Source: Pyxidicoccus xibeiensis (lineage in GTDB: Bacteria > Myxococcota > Myxococcia > Myxococcales > Myxococcaceae). Taken from it: a stretch of DNA of 64,000 bases. The first letter of the stretch is position 1. Every line of letters starts with the position of its first letter. The position numbers and the translations under genes are program-made. The stretch covers positions 1,612,001-1,676,000 of the forward strand of contig NZ_JAJVKV010000001.1 in NCBI RefSeq assembly GCF_024198175.1, read 5' to 3'. The notes under the pieces are model-generated. The model was not told the origin of the DNA. It saw only the letters and a list, made by a program, of their open reading frames with translations, and ran no database searches. This document shows positions 42,403-51,231 of the stretch, piece after piece.

Positions 42403-44868
42403 ATGAGAAAGACCATTCCATGGGCGCTGCTCATGACGTGGGGCATCGCGACGACGGCAACGGCTGCGGAGCCGCCTGTGGAGGGAGGAAGCGGTTCGTC
42501 CCAAGCCGGAGTCGCGGTCGTCGCCGGAACACCCGACGCGGGGCAGACCTCCGCACGGGAAGTCGAGCTCAGTACCAAAGTCGAGGATGGATACATCGCC
42601 GCCGACTTCCAGGGTGCCAAGAATGGCGTGAGCAGCGCCGGTGCCCCTGATGCATCCACAGGCGACGAGCTGTTCGAATCGGGTCGCGTCCAGGTGACTC
42701 CCGCCATGATGCCGCCGTCCCTGACGAAGCTGAGCTTCGACAAGGTGAAGTGTTCAGGCGAGACAGCCGAAGAGCCGAAGGACCTGGGAGCCCACTTCGA
42801 CATCGTCTGGGAGCCGCTGGAGCGGGCCCCCCTGGCACGTGACGCCTTTCTGACCAAGGGCTGCTGGCAGGTCTCCCTGCACGCCGTTCCCATCCCCCAT
42901 GCCACGGCCGCCTTCGTGGATACGTCATGGTCCCGCTTCAAGCTCGTCCAGCAGCTCGGCCAACAATCCAGGGCCGTGCTGTGCGCCTACCGTCAGGTCG
43001 CTGCATCGGAGAACAGCGACACGCCATGGCCCGGCGTGAACAGCGGCAAGCCAGCGACTGGCGCGGGGTCGAGTCCAGACGCTCTATGTCCGAGCAGCAG
43101 CGGCTGGACTGGCATCCCCATCGTCATCCGCCGCCTCCAGGCAGCCACTCCGCATGACCTGCTGAGCAGGTTCGGGAACAAGGGAGAGGAGTACACCCCA
43201 CTGCCTTCAGCCAACAGGGCCTTCGGGGTCGACCCGACCACGCTCGTGGACGATGCAATGCAGGCCGTCGCGGACGTCGCGGTCGAAGAAGCCGAGGCCA
43301 GAATCCTGCAGGCCACAAACGAACTGCTGACGGAGCGACTGTGCGGCGAGGATTCCGCCAGCTGGCTGACGACGAAACTCGTCGGCGAGAAAGAAGCCCA
43401 GCCGCCCGCCAAGCGCACCTTCGACTTGTTCGGCAACACCTGTGAGGCGATCAAGAACGTGCGCCTCCGTGACCTGACCGCTGCTTCCAAGAACCTCCAG
43501 CAAGCGCTGCTGAAGGATGGCCTGGCACTCGCGCTCTTCACAGCCCAAGAGCGGCACCTGCAGTGCGCCAAGAAGGACAGCACGCGCTGCTTCTCCAGCT
43601 ATCTCCCCAAGACGACAGAGACCCAGATGCTGGCGACCGCATTCACCAGCCTTGGTGCGCTGCTGGGAACGGTCGTGCTCGAGCGCAAGGGCGCGTCCCT
43701 GGGAGATGCGCAGCTCGTCGTGCGGCAGGCGGTGGGCGCCATCGAGCAGCTCGGCAAGACGCTGCCTGTGGGTGACGCTGCCTACCACCAGAAGCTGGAC
43801 CTGGTCATCGCGGGCACCACGCTGGCCTTCTGCCATTCCAATGGCCGCTGCGACACCCACTTCATCCGCAACATCCTGGAGTCCCCCGAGAAGTTCTTCA
43901 ACCTCCCGGTAGAGCACTTCCCCCGTGAAAAGGACCTCGACCGGCTCGTCGATTTCCGCCGGCGCCAGGCCGCGCTCGTCAACATCGTCACGGAGGGGCT
44001 CGAGGTCATGTCGCCCAAGACGCAGGCCGACGCCTCGGAGGCCACCCGTCACGCGACCTCCTTCCTCCGCTACACCACGGACTACTGGCTCGAGCACGGC
44101 TGTGAGAGCACCGAAAAATCCAATTGCGACACGGAGCGGCAGAAAATGAAACAGCTCTTCGACCTGGTCGATGCGGTCTCGGACCGGGATGTTCCCGTCG
44201 CCATCGCTGCCTCCTCCGCCGTGCTCGGCGGCGTTCTGGCGGTAGCGGGCAACACCGGCGAGGATGCAGACCGCAAGCTCCGCATCCAGCGCGTGATGCG
44301 CTACGCGAGCGCCATGGCCAGCTATGCGGGGACCTACAGCTCCGCGGACGGCGCGATGGACCCGAGTCGCAACCGCGAGGAGCAACGCCTGGCTCGCAAG
44401 CAGGCCCTGCGGAGCCTGGTGGACCTCGGCTCGGACCGGAGCATGCGCAGGCATGAAGTCCTCTTCTCCCTTTCCGTGACGCCGGGGCTGCGCCCTTCAT
44501 TCATGCTCGTCCCCGGCCGTGAGCGCTTCGCCTTCCAGCCCTCGCTGCCCCTGGGCATCGCCATGACCTATCAGGGAAGCGGTCCCTGGGCATTCTACAG
44601 CCAGGTCTTCGGCGCCGACGTGGGGCAGTACGCAGTCGTGGTGGATACCCCCGGGAATGGCTCGAGCACCGCGAAGGCTACGCCCTACAATGCGCTGACG
44701 TTCGGTGGGGCGCTCGGGGCGAGCTACAAGGACTTCGTCATCGGCGTGGACGGTCGCTGGACGCCGAGCCTCGAAGCAGGGGGCGGCGACGGGGCGCCTA
44801 CGCTCCGGCCGGCGGCCTCGCTCGGGTTCCACATCGGCTACCACCTGCCGCTCATCACCTTCAACTGA
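42403..44868 (+). CDS. Large exported protein of unknown family, probable partner of the vWA-protease
   Basis: An 821-residue protein with a Sec signal (RKTIPWALLMTWGIATTATA, cleavage near residue 22). I recognise no family. The middle (about 280-680) is predominantly helical, with cysteine pairs (RLCGEDSA, GNTCEAIKN, LQCAKKDSTRC, FCHSNGRCD, HGCESTEKSNCD) and long hydrophobic helices (LGALLGTVVL, AIAASSAVLGGVLAVAG). The last 120 residues (LFSLSVTPGLRPSFM, LTFGGALGASYKDFVIGVDGRW, LGFHIGYHLPLITFN) alternate in a beta-barrel-like way and end in an aromatic-Asn, suggesting outer-membrane insertion. It starts 27 bp after the vWA-trypsin gene, so they share an operon and could form a surface complex. 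Confidence 0.72.
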   Translation: MRKTIPWALLMTWGIATTATAAEPPVEGGSGSSQAGVAVVAGTPDAGQTSAREVELSTKVEDGYIAADFQGAKNGVSSAGAPDASTGDELFESGRVQVTPAMMPPSLTKLSFDKVKCSGETAEEPKDLGAHFDIVWEPLERAPLARDAFLTKGCWQVSLHAVPIPHATAAFVDTSWSRFKLVQQLGQQSRAVLCAYRQVAASENSDTPWPGVNSGKPATGAGSSPDALCPSSSGWTGIPIVIRRLQAATPHDLLSRFGNKGEEYTPLPSANRAFGVDPTTLVDDAMQAVADVAVEEAEARILQATNELLTERLCGEDSASWLTTKLVGEKEAQPPAKRTFDLFGNTCEAIKNVRLRDLTAASKNLQQALLKDGLALALFTAQERHLQCAKKDSTRCFSSYLPKTTETQMLATAFTSLGALLGTVVLERKGASLGDAQLVVRQAVGAIEQLGKTLPVGDAAYHQKLDLVIAGTTLAFCHSNGRCDTHFIRNILESPEKFFNLPVEHFPREKDLDRLVDFRRRQAALVNIVTEGLEVMSPKTQADASEATRHATSFLRYTTDYWLEHGCESTEKSNCDTERQKMKQLFDLVDAVSDRDVPVAIAASSAVLGGVLAVAGNTGEDADRKLRIQRVMRYASAMASYAGTYSSADGAMDPSRNREEQRLARKQALRSLVDLGSDRSMRRHEVLFSLSVTPGLRPSFMLVPGRERFAFQPSLPLGIAMTYQGSGPWAFYSQVFGADVGQYAVVVDTPGNGSSTAKATPYNALTFGGALGASYKDFVIGVDGRWTPSLEAGGGDGAPTLRPAASLGFHIGYHLPLITFN

Positions 44869-45014
44869 GCCCAGGGACGTCGGGCTCGACTTCGCTCGAG
44901 CCCGGCGCTCCGGGAGCGGGCCGCCCGCCCCTCCGCCTGCCTTCCCCTGGCCTGCCCGGCTTCGCCGTCTCCAACTTCGTGCTGGGAATCCCAGGACGAT
45001 GAAGGAGGCAGGCA

Positions 45015-45809
45015 ATGAAGCGATGGATGGGTTGGATGCTGATGGGCTCACTCGCGGTCGGCGGCGCGGCCGTCGCGCAGGAGGACTCGAAGCAGGAGGA
45101 GCCCTCCGAGGCGCAGCAGGGCACCCAGAACGGGACGGATGACACGCAGGGCATGTTCCGCATGGGCGAGGCGGAGGCCATCGACCAGGGCGAGAGCGTG
45201 AAGGACACCACCGGCGGTGTGCAGCAGCAGGGCACCGGCGGCTCCGGCCAGCCCCAGGCCGCTCAGCCCGACGCCGAGGGCGCGAAGCGGATGCAGCAGG
45301 GCCTGCTGCCCATCGACACCGACGAGAAGGCCTTCCTCGAGATGCAGCACCACGTGAACCAGATGGAAATCAAGCTGGGCCAGCTCGCCCAGGAGAAGGG
45401 CGTCTCGAAGGGCGTGAAGGACTACGGCGCGCGGCTGGTGAAGGACCACGAGGCCGCGGACCTCAAGGTCACCACCTATGCGACGAAGAAGAACCTCCAG
45501 CTCGCCCAGCCCCAGCCGGACACCGACTTCGAGAAGGTGATGAAGAACGCCAACGAAGCCGCCCTCACGAAGCTCCAGTCGCTCCAGGGCCCCGCGTTCG
45601 ACCGCGCCTTCCTGGCCCACATGGTCGGCCAACATGACGCCGACATCGCCACGGTGATGGCGGGCCAGCAGCAGTTCGCCACCAACACCGAGCTGAAGGG
45701 CCTGCTCGACTCGGCCCTGCCCACGCTGAAGCAGCACCGCCAGCAGGCGCACAGGCTGCTGGGCCAGGAGGCTCCGCGCCAGGCGCGCTCGGCGCCCCAG
45801 AACCGCTGA
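45015..45809 (+). CDS. DUF4142 exported protein
   Basis: A 264-residue exported protein of the DUF4142 family (predicted four-helix, ferritin-like outer-membrane or periplasmic protein). The signal peptide is RWMGWMLMGSLAVGGAAVAQ. Residues 22-95 are Gln/Gly/Glu-rich and disordered. The domain follows with DEKAFLEMQHHVNQMEIKLGQLA, YGARLVKDHEAADLK and FLAHMVGQHDADIATV, the paired histidine motifs typical of the family. Members are linked to stress and envelope functions, but no activity is established. It lies 146 bp after the 821-residue gene and has normal high GC, so it is probably independent. The kinase gene converges with it. Confidence 0.83.
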   Translation: MKRWMGWMLMGSLAVGGAAVAQEDSKQEEPSEAQQGTQNGTDDTQGMFRMGEAEAIDQGESVKDTTGGVQQQGTGGSGQPQAAQPDAEGAKRMQQGLLPIDTDEKAFLEMQHHVNQMEIKLGQLAQEKGVSKGVKDYGARLVKDHEAADLKVTTYATKKNLQLAQPQPDTDFEKVMKNANEAALTKLQSLQGPAFDRAFLAHMVGQHDADIATVMAGQQQFATNTELKGLLDSALPTLKQHRQQAHRLLGQEAPRQARSAPQNR

Positions 45810-47228
45810 TCACTGCGGCGTCACGGACACGGTGTAGAAGTGATTCTCTCCGCTCCGGGTCCACCCCATCACATGGGTGGCCCCGGCGCTGAGCCCCCTC
45901 ATCTGAATCCCATCCGGCAGCGCCTTGAGCTCCACGATGTCCGGCTCGCCCACGGCCAGTCGCTCGAGGTCGGGAAGGCGCAGCTTGCGCACCTCACCCA
46001 CCCGCAGCGTGAGGAACTGATTGCCCGAAGGGTCCGCGATTTCCGCCGGCACCAGCCTCCAGAAGAAGAGGCCCAACCCCAGGACCAGCAGGACCAGGGC
46101 AATGGCCAGCCGGAGCCCCACGGGCCGGGCGCGTGATGGCGCCGGGCGGGAGAGCTCCGCGAGCAGCGCCTCCATGGAGGGGAAGCGGTCCTCCGGAGCC
46201 GGCGCCAGCCCCCGGGCCAGCGCTGCTTCCAGGTGCGCGGGCAGCCGCTTCCCTCCGCGCGGGGTGCGCTCCCGGGAGAGCCCCGCGGCCTCCGGTAGAG
46301 CCGGGCGCTCGCCGTGGAGCGCTTCGTGGAGCGCGACGCAGAAGCTGTACTGGTCGCTGCGCGCGTCCACCGGCTGGCCCGCGCGCTGCTCGGGAGACAT
46401 GTACGCGGGCGTTCCCGGCACCGCTCCCGCCCGGGTGAGGCCGGGCGCCTCCGTGCCCTCCGGCAGTGCCCGCGTGGCCCGCTCCGGGTGCTCCCACATG
46501 GCGAGGCCGAAGTCCGTGACTCGCGCCCGGCCATCCTCGCCGACCAGCACGTTGGCGGGCTTGAAGTCGCGGTGCACCAGCCCCGTCCGGTGCGCCGCCG
46601 CCAGCCCTGCTCCCGCCGCGAGGAACAGGTCCAGCACCTCGCGCCAGGGACGCTCGCGCGCTCGCAGCCAGCCGGAGAGCGTCGCGCCCCGCACCAGCTC
46701 CATGGCCAGGTAGTCCCGCCCGTCCGCCGTGCCCAGCTCGAAGATGGGCATCACGTTGGGATGGGACAGGCGCGCCATCGCCTGCGCCTCTCGCAGCAGC
46801 CGCGCGCGGGCTTCCGCCTCCGCGCCCTTCCTGACCTGCCGCAGCAGCTTGAGCGCCACCCGCCGCCCCAGCCTCGGGTCCTCCGCCGCGTACACCATGC
46901 CCATGCCGCCCGAGCCCAGCAGCTGGCGGAGGACGTAGGGCCCCAGCCGCGTGCCTTCGGGGAGCAGGGGCTCGCTTCCGGCCTCCGCTCCCGCAGGCGC
47001 TCCCGCCGACGCTCCGGTGGCCAGCCACGTGGACGGCTCCGTGCCGAGCGGGCCCGGCCGCGAAGCCCCGGCCGCCACCGCCGCCACCAGCGCCCGGCAG
47101 TCCGCGCAGCTGTCGAGGTGCTCCTCCACCGGCGGCACCCGCGTCGCGAGCAGCGCCCCCACGGCGAAGCTCGCGAGCACGTTCTCGTCGGGACAGGCTG
47201 TCGGGTCGCGGCGGTGCACCGGTCGCAT
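45810..47228 (-). CDS. Zinc-finger-Ser/Thr kinase-TM-CpaC-N-like fusion
   Basis: A 472-residue membrane-anchored kinase. The start at 47228 has GAGG six bases upstream. N-terminal residues 1-55 are an anti-sigma-style zf-HC2 zinc finger (H37, C41, C44 in HLDSCADC). The Hanks-type kinase follows: glycine loop GSGGMG (105-110), K127, catalytic HRDFKPANVL and DFG in VTDFGLA. One transmembrane helix near residue 380 (LAIALVLLVLGLGLFFW) precedes an extracytoplasmic domain (LRVGEVRKLRLP, VGEPDIVELKAL) like the pilus/secretin CpaC N-terminal domain. The kinase faces the cytoplasm and the CpaC-N-like part the periplasm. It is preceded by a gene for a secreted copy of the same domain and by a sigma-factor gene. 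Confidence 0.86.
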   Translation of the reverse strand: MRPVHRRDPTACPDENVLASFAVGALLATRVPPVEEHLDSCADCRALVAAVAAGASRPGPLGTEPSTWLATGASAGAPAGAEAGSEPLLPEGTRLGPYVLRQLLGSGGMGMVYAAEDPRLGRRVALKLLRQVRKGAEAEARARLLREAQAMARLSHPNVMPIFELGTADGRDYLAMELVRGATLSGWLRARERPWREVLDLFLAAGAGLAAAHRTGLVHRDFKPANVLVGEDGRARVTDFGLAMWEHPERATRALPEGTEAPGLTRAGAVPGTPAYMSPEQRAGQPVDARSDQYSFCVALHEALHGERPALPEAAGLSRERTPRGGKRLPAHLEAALARGLAPAPEDRFPSMEALLAELSRPAPSRARPVGLRLAIALVLLVLGLGLFFWRLVPAEIADPSGNQFLTLRVGEVRKLRLPDLERLAVGEPDIVELKALPDGIQMRGLSAGATHVMGWTRSGENHFYTVSVTPQ

Positions 47229-47299
47229 GGCTTGCCTCACATCATCCCAGTCCAGCTTCGTGACGCAAAGGCGGGGTCCGGACGCGTCCGGCGGCTTGC

Positions 47300-47353
47300 T
47301 GTTCGGAAATGTCGGGACATTTCGCGGCGCAAAACCCCCGACATTTCCGAACA
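47300..47353. promoter_or_regulatory. Perfect 17-bp inverted repeat with three GACATTTC half-sites
   Basis: TGTTCGGAAATGTCGGG at 47300-47316 and its exact complement at 47337-47353 are separated by 20 bases. The left arm also forms a shorter palindrome GAAATGTC-GG-GACATTTC (47306-47323), so the same 8-mer occurs three times. It lies 72 bases upstream of the zinc-finger kinase start and 31 bases after the small CpaC-N gene's stop. No T-tract follows on the minus strand, which argues against an intrinsic terminator and for an operator or structured leader of the kinase gene. Confidence 0.65.
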
Positions 47354-47383
47354 GGGACCACACGTGGCGGGGGGCGGGGGGCC

Positions 47384-47704
47384 TCAGCCCTTCACGACGA
47401 TGCGGTACACGGTCATGTCCTGCTTCGGCCCACTCCACAGAATCAGCGTCGTCTCACCCGACGTGAGGGCGGTGACTCGCAGGGTGTCGTCCCCCGTCAG
47501 CTCGACCTTGGCAATCTCGGGGTCTCCCAGCGCGACTCGCGTGACTCCCTTGATGCGCAGCGTGTGCGCGCCGCCCTTCTTCAGGGCCACCACCTCTTCG
47601 TGAGCCGACTCCGTCTTCGGAGCGTTGTCCTTCTCGGACGAGCGCGCCAGTGCCGTGCCCGCGACCGCCAGCGTGAACAGGGTGATGCCGATGCCATGCC
47701 GCAT
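47384..47704 (-). CDS. Small secreted CpaC-N-like (pilus/secretin N-domain) protein
   Basis: A 106-residue exported protein. The signal peptide MRHGIGITLFTLAVAGTALA precedes a linker (RSSEKDNAPKTESAHEE) and one domain: LKKGGAHTLRIKGVTRVALGDPEIAKVELTG... TTLILWSG... YRIVV. This matches the N-terminal domain of CpaC/RcpA-type secretins and the C-terminal domain of the adjacent kinase (shared L-R-V/I-G... VALGDPEI pattern). It lies between the sigma-factor gene and the kinase gene on the same strand. A free copy could bind the kinase's periplasmic copy, acting as signal or competitor; this is inference. Confidence 0.8.
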   Translation of the reverse strand: MRHGIGITLFTLAVAGTALARSSEKDNAPKTESAHEEVVALKKGGAHTLRIKGVTRVALGDPEIAKVELTGDDTLRVTALTSGETTLILWSGPKQDMTVYRIVVKG

Positions 47705-47802
47705 GTGTGTGTCCTCCAGGTCGTGCTTCCACCTTCAACCGGAGGACACCGGCCATTTCCCCGTGTTGCACGCACGGGCGAAGAAAGTCCGAGGCCCCAG
47801 GG

Positions 47803-48705
47803 CTACCCGGGCTCGCGCAGCAGCGAGGGCAGGCTCAGGTCCAGCTCGCCCTGCACCGCGCGCATCAGGCTGTGCAGCTCGCCGGAGGACAGCCGGAGCC
47901 GCTCCGCCAGCCGCTGCCGCGCCCCGGCCAGCAGCGCCTCCCGTGCCTTCGCCACCTGGCGCGACACGGTGGACTTGTGCGTCTGGTACATGGCGCCGAT
48001 GCGCTCCAGGCTCAGCCCCTCCACCAGGTGCAGGCGCAGCAGCGTGCGCTCACGGGTGGGCAGGGCCGCCAGCGCCTCGGTGAGCGCCGCCTGGAAGTCC
48101 TCGCGGTGGTGCCGGCGCAGGTAGTCCAGCTCCAGGTCCGCTTCCGGGCCCGCCGCCTCCATGAGCGGCCCCGCCTCCGCGTCCTCCTCCGCCCGGGCCC
48201 GGCGCCCCTCCGCGCGCTGGAGGTTGAGGGCCGTGCGCACCGCCGCCGCGCGCAGCCAGGCCACCAGGGGGCCTCCGCCCTCGTAGTCGGCCACCCTGGG
48301 CGGGCGGCCTCCCTCCGCGACCAGGAGCCGCTCGCGCAGGAGCTGGAGCACCTCGGCCGCGTCCGCGCCCCGCACCCGCGCCACCGACTCCGCCGCCCGT
48401 GGCAGGACGTGGCGCTCCAGCGCGGCGTGTGCGGCGGGCTCGCCTCGCGCGCAGGCACAGGCCAGGTACAGGTCCGCGGCGTGCATCGCGGCGAGCCCCC
48501 CGGCCACGTCGTCTCCGGGTAGCAGCCGCTCGGCGAGGTGGCGCAGGAAGGCCTCCTCCTCCAGGGGCACCTCCGGCCACGCCTGTCGCCCTGCGTCGTA
48601 CAGCGACGCCAGGACGGCCTCCAACGCGCTCACGTCCGGGGGGACGCGGGCCTCGGGGCGCAGGTGCTGGACGAAGAGGTGGGACCGGCTCCGCTGCGTT
48701 CGCAT
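47803..48705 (-). CDS. Sigma-70-family RNA polymerase sigma factor
   Basis: A 300-residue sigma-like factor. The start at 48705 has GGAGG five bases upstream. The N-terminal 95 residues form an extension not seen in typical ECF factors. Residues about 95-180 correspond to region 2 (VLQLLRERLLVAEGG, YEGGGPLVAWLRAAAVRTALN) and 215-265 to region 4 with its HTH (LEGLSL-type LSLERIGAMYQTHKSTVSRQVAKAREALL). It should direct RNA polymerase to a dedicated promoter set. On the same strand downstream are a secreted CpaC-N protein and a zinc-finger kinase, so the kinase is the likely cognate anti-sigma or controller. Confidence 0.83.
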   Translation of the reverse strand: MRTQRSRSHLFVQHLRPEARVPPDVSALEAVLASLYDAGRQAWPEVPLEEEAFLRHLAERLLPGDDVAGGLAAMHAADLYLACACARGEPAAHAALERHVLPRAAESVARVRGADAAEVLQLLRERLLVAEGGRPPRVADYEGGGPLVAWLRAAAVRTALNLQRAEGRRARAEEDAEAGPLMEAAGPEADLELDYLRRHHREDFQAALTEALAALPTRERTLLRLHLVEGLSLERIGAMYQTHKSTVSRQVAKAREALLAGARQRLAERLRLSSGELHSLMRAVQGELDLSLPSLLREPG

Positions 48706-48965
48706 GCTCGCCTCCACCGGCTGGCACCCGGCTGGGACTTTCCTTGTTACAGCGCCCTTCGGCATTTCTACAGGGTCCGGGAGCGGCGTCCTCCGCGCCG
48801 CACGCATCCACCCACGCACCCCGGTGCCTCGGCGCGCACGGTGGGTGACAGGAGGCTGGCTCGCCGGGTGGGGATTCCGCCCTGCATTGGACCTTTCAAC
48901 GGCTCTGCACTTCCCGGCACGCCGCCTGCTTTCAAATACAGCGCACTGGCCATGGGGGACGGGCG

Positions 48966-50156
48966 ATGGGCGAGCGTGAGCTGATGAAGTTGAGGGAGCT
49001 GAAGGAGGCCGCGCACGCCCTGTTCGCGCGTGGGCGCTACGCCCAGTGCGCGGAGACCTACGCGCGCATCCTCCGGCTGGCCCCGAAGGACCCGAACGTC
49101 CGGGTGCGGCATGCCGAGTCCTGCCGCCGCGCGGGGGACCGGCAGTCGGCGGTCGCCTCCTACCGGGCAGCGGCGGCGCTGCTGATGGAGCAGGGCTGCG
49201 AGTCGCGGGCCCGGGGGGCGCTGCGCGCCGCGCTCGAGCTGGATCCGAAGGACCCGACGATTCACGCGGACCTGGCGCGGCTCGGCCAGCAGGCGGCGCC
49301 GTCCACCACGCTGGAGGACGAGCGGCTCTACACCGCGGGGGCCACGGGCTTCTTCCAGCGGCAGGACGCGGCGGCCGACGCCGGGGCACGAGGGAACCTG
49401 GGCCAAGCCCCGCCTCCGCCGCCTCCGCCGTATGTGCTCCTCGCCGCCGAGGAGACTCCCGTGCCGAGGCCGCTTCCGCCCGTGCCCGCCATCGCGCCGG
49501 TGAGGGTGGAGGCGCTGCAGCGCGCGGCGGGACGGCCTGCGTCGACGCTGGCGCCCATTCCGTTGATCCACGCGATTGGACCGGCCAGGCCGGGCCAGCA
49601 GGTGCCCAGCCCCCTGCCCGTGGTGCAGGGACGGCTCATCACCCAGGCGCCGGTGCCTCCGCCTTCCGCGCGGGGGCCGGGGGCTTCGCCTGTCGTGAGC
49701 GTGGCGGGGTCCGGGGTGCCGGCGGCCGCGGTGCCACATCCGGGTCGTCCCGCTGGAGCAGTGGGGGCGCCTGCCTCGAATCGACCGGCGGGCGCGACGA
49801 TGGCTCCGCTGCCTCGGGCTGGAGTGGCCTCGGGACAGGGTGGCGATGCCCACTCGGCGCTGCTGACGATGGTGCCCATGCCTCAGGGCGGTGCTGCTTC
49901 AGGAGTCGGTGGAAGCGCTCGCGCTGCCGGTGCTCCGCCGGCGCAGGTCATGCCGTATCGCCCGGAGATGCGCCGCCTGGGGCCGAACGCGGTGGCGCTC
50001 CGGGTGTCGCCTCATGCGCGCTGGGTCATCATCCGCTCCGACAGCCCGCTGGAGGTGAGCCGCGCCGAGACGCTCCCGGCGACGCTGGAGCAGCAGCCGC
50101 GAGGGCCGTTCGCTCCTGAGCCGCGTACCGAGAATCCCGCCTCCACCCGGCACTGA
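48966..50156 (+). CDS. TPR protein with long proline-rich tail
   Basis: A 396-residue cytosolic protein. Residues 1-110 contain tetratricopeptide repeats (LKEAAHALFARGRYAQCAETYARILRLAP, RHAESCRRAGDRQSAVASYRAAAALL, GALRAALELDPKDP) that form a protein-binding surface. Residues about 150-340 are Pro/Ala/Gly-rich and disordered, and a short conserved-looking end (RRLGPNAVALRVSPHARWVIIRSD) follows. No catalytic motif is visible. TPR adaptors of this type are abundant in myxobacteria, often linked to motility, signalling or assembly. It converges with the LysR gene. Confidence 0.8.
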   Translation: MGERELMKLRELKEAAHALFARGRYAQCAETYARILRLAPKDPNVRVRHAESCRRAGDRQSAVASYRAAAALLMEQGCESRARGALRAALELDPKDPTIHADLARLGQQAAPSTTLEDERLYTAGATGFFQRQDAAADAGARGNLGQAPPPPPPPYVLLAAEETPVPRPLPPVPAIAPVRVEALQRAAGRPASTLAPIPLIHAIGPARPGQQVPSPLPVVQGRLITQAPVPPPSARGPGASPVVSVAGSGVPAAAVPHPGRPAGAVGAPASNRPAGATMAPLPRAGVASGQGGDAHSALLTMVPMPQGGAASGVGGSARAAGAPPAQVMPYRPEMRRLGPNAVALRVSPHARWVIIRSDSPLEVSRAETLPATLEQQPRGPFAPEPRTENPASTRH

Positions 50157-50213
50157 TTCGAGCTGCGGCCGGGGCCGGGCTCCGCTTGCATGGAGCTGAG
50201 GGGTCCTCTGCTG

Positions 50214-51110
50214 TCACGACACCTCGGCGAGCAGCTGGGCCAGGAAGTCGCCGAACACCTTCACCTTCGGCGGCGTGGGTCGCGCGGGCGGCCACACCAG
50301 CCACATGGCTCCACGCTCCACCGAGTGCTCGGTCAACAGGGGCCGCAGCGTTCCCGCCGCCAGCTCCGGCAGCGCCATCAGGTCGATGATCTGCCCCACC
50401 CCGAGCCCCGCCTTCGCCGCCTGCAACACCGCCTCGCCGTTGTTGAACGTGAAGGTCTCCGGGATGCGCGGCACGGGTGCTCCCGGCTCCTGCCGCAGGA
50501 ACCAGTCCTCGAGGCGCCCCGTGGAGGTGAACCGGAAGCGGATGCAGTCATGCCGCGCCAGGTCCTCCACCGTGCGCGGCACGCCTCGCGTCTGGAGGTA
50601 TGACGGCGCCGCGCAGAGGATGAAGCGCTTCGGCTTGAACCGGCGCCGCATCAGCCGCGAGTCCGTCAGCTCGCCACAGCGCACCGCCGCGTCCAGCCCG
50701 TCTCCCACGATGTCCCGGACGCGGTCGTCCAGGTCCAGGTGCAGCTCCAGTCGCGGGTACGCCTTGCGGAACCTCGGCAGCGCGGGAATCAGCAGCCGCA
50801 GCGCCACGAACTCCGGCACGCTGACTCGCAGCTTTCCCTGGGGCGCGCGGTGCTCCCGCGCGAGGTCCGTCTCCGCCTCGCGCAGCTCGTCGAGGATGCG
50901 CACGCACCGCTCGTAGAACCGCGCACCCGGCTCGGTGAGGTGCATCCTCCGCGTGGTGCGCTGGAACAGCCGCGTCCCCAGCCGCTCCTCCAGCCGCGCC
51001 ACGCTCTTGCTCGCCGCCGATGGCGTGATTCCCAGCGAGCGCGCCGCCTCCGCGAACCCGCGCGCCTCCGCGACGCGCACGAAGACTCCGATGGCCGAGA
51101 GGCTCTCCAT
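50214..51110 (-). CDS. LysR-family transcriptional regulator
   Basis: A 298-residue LysR-type regulator. The N-terminal winged HTH (SLSAIGVFVRVAEARGFAEAARSLGITPSAASKSVARLEERLGTRLFQRTTR) is textbook. The C-terminal inducer-binding domain follows with the KLRVSVPEFVALRLLIPAL entry and the DGLDAAVRCGELTDS hinge typical of the CrgA/YhjC subgroup. It faces the divergent Tat-type hydrolase gene with 121 bp between starts, the usual layout for a LysR regulator controlling its neighbour. The inducer is unknown. Confidence 0.9.
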   Translation of the reverse strand: MESLSAIGVFVRVAEARGFAEAARSLGITPSAASKSVARLEERLGTRLFQRTTRRMHLTEPGARFYERCVRILDELREAETDLAREHRAPQGKLRVSVPEFVALRLLIPALPRFRKAYPRLELHLDLDDRVRDIVGDGLDAAVRCGELTDSRLMRRRFKPKRFILCAAPSYLQTRGVPRTVEDLARHDCIRFRFTSTGRLEDWFLRQEPGAPVPRIPETFTFNNGEAVLQAAKAGLGVGQIIDLMALPELAAGTLRPLLTEHSVERGAMWLVWPPARPTPPKVKVFGDFLAQLLAEVS

Positions 51111-51231
51111 CCGCCCTGCCTCCTGTCGATGACTCTATTCAGGACTCCGGAGTCACGAGTGAGATGCCAGGGACACCTGTTTCGCGCACGCCTTTTCCAC
51201 CGCATGAATGCTCGCGGAGGAATCGAACCCC

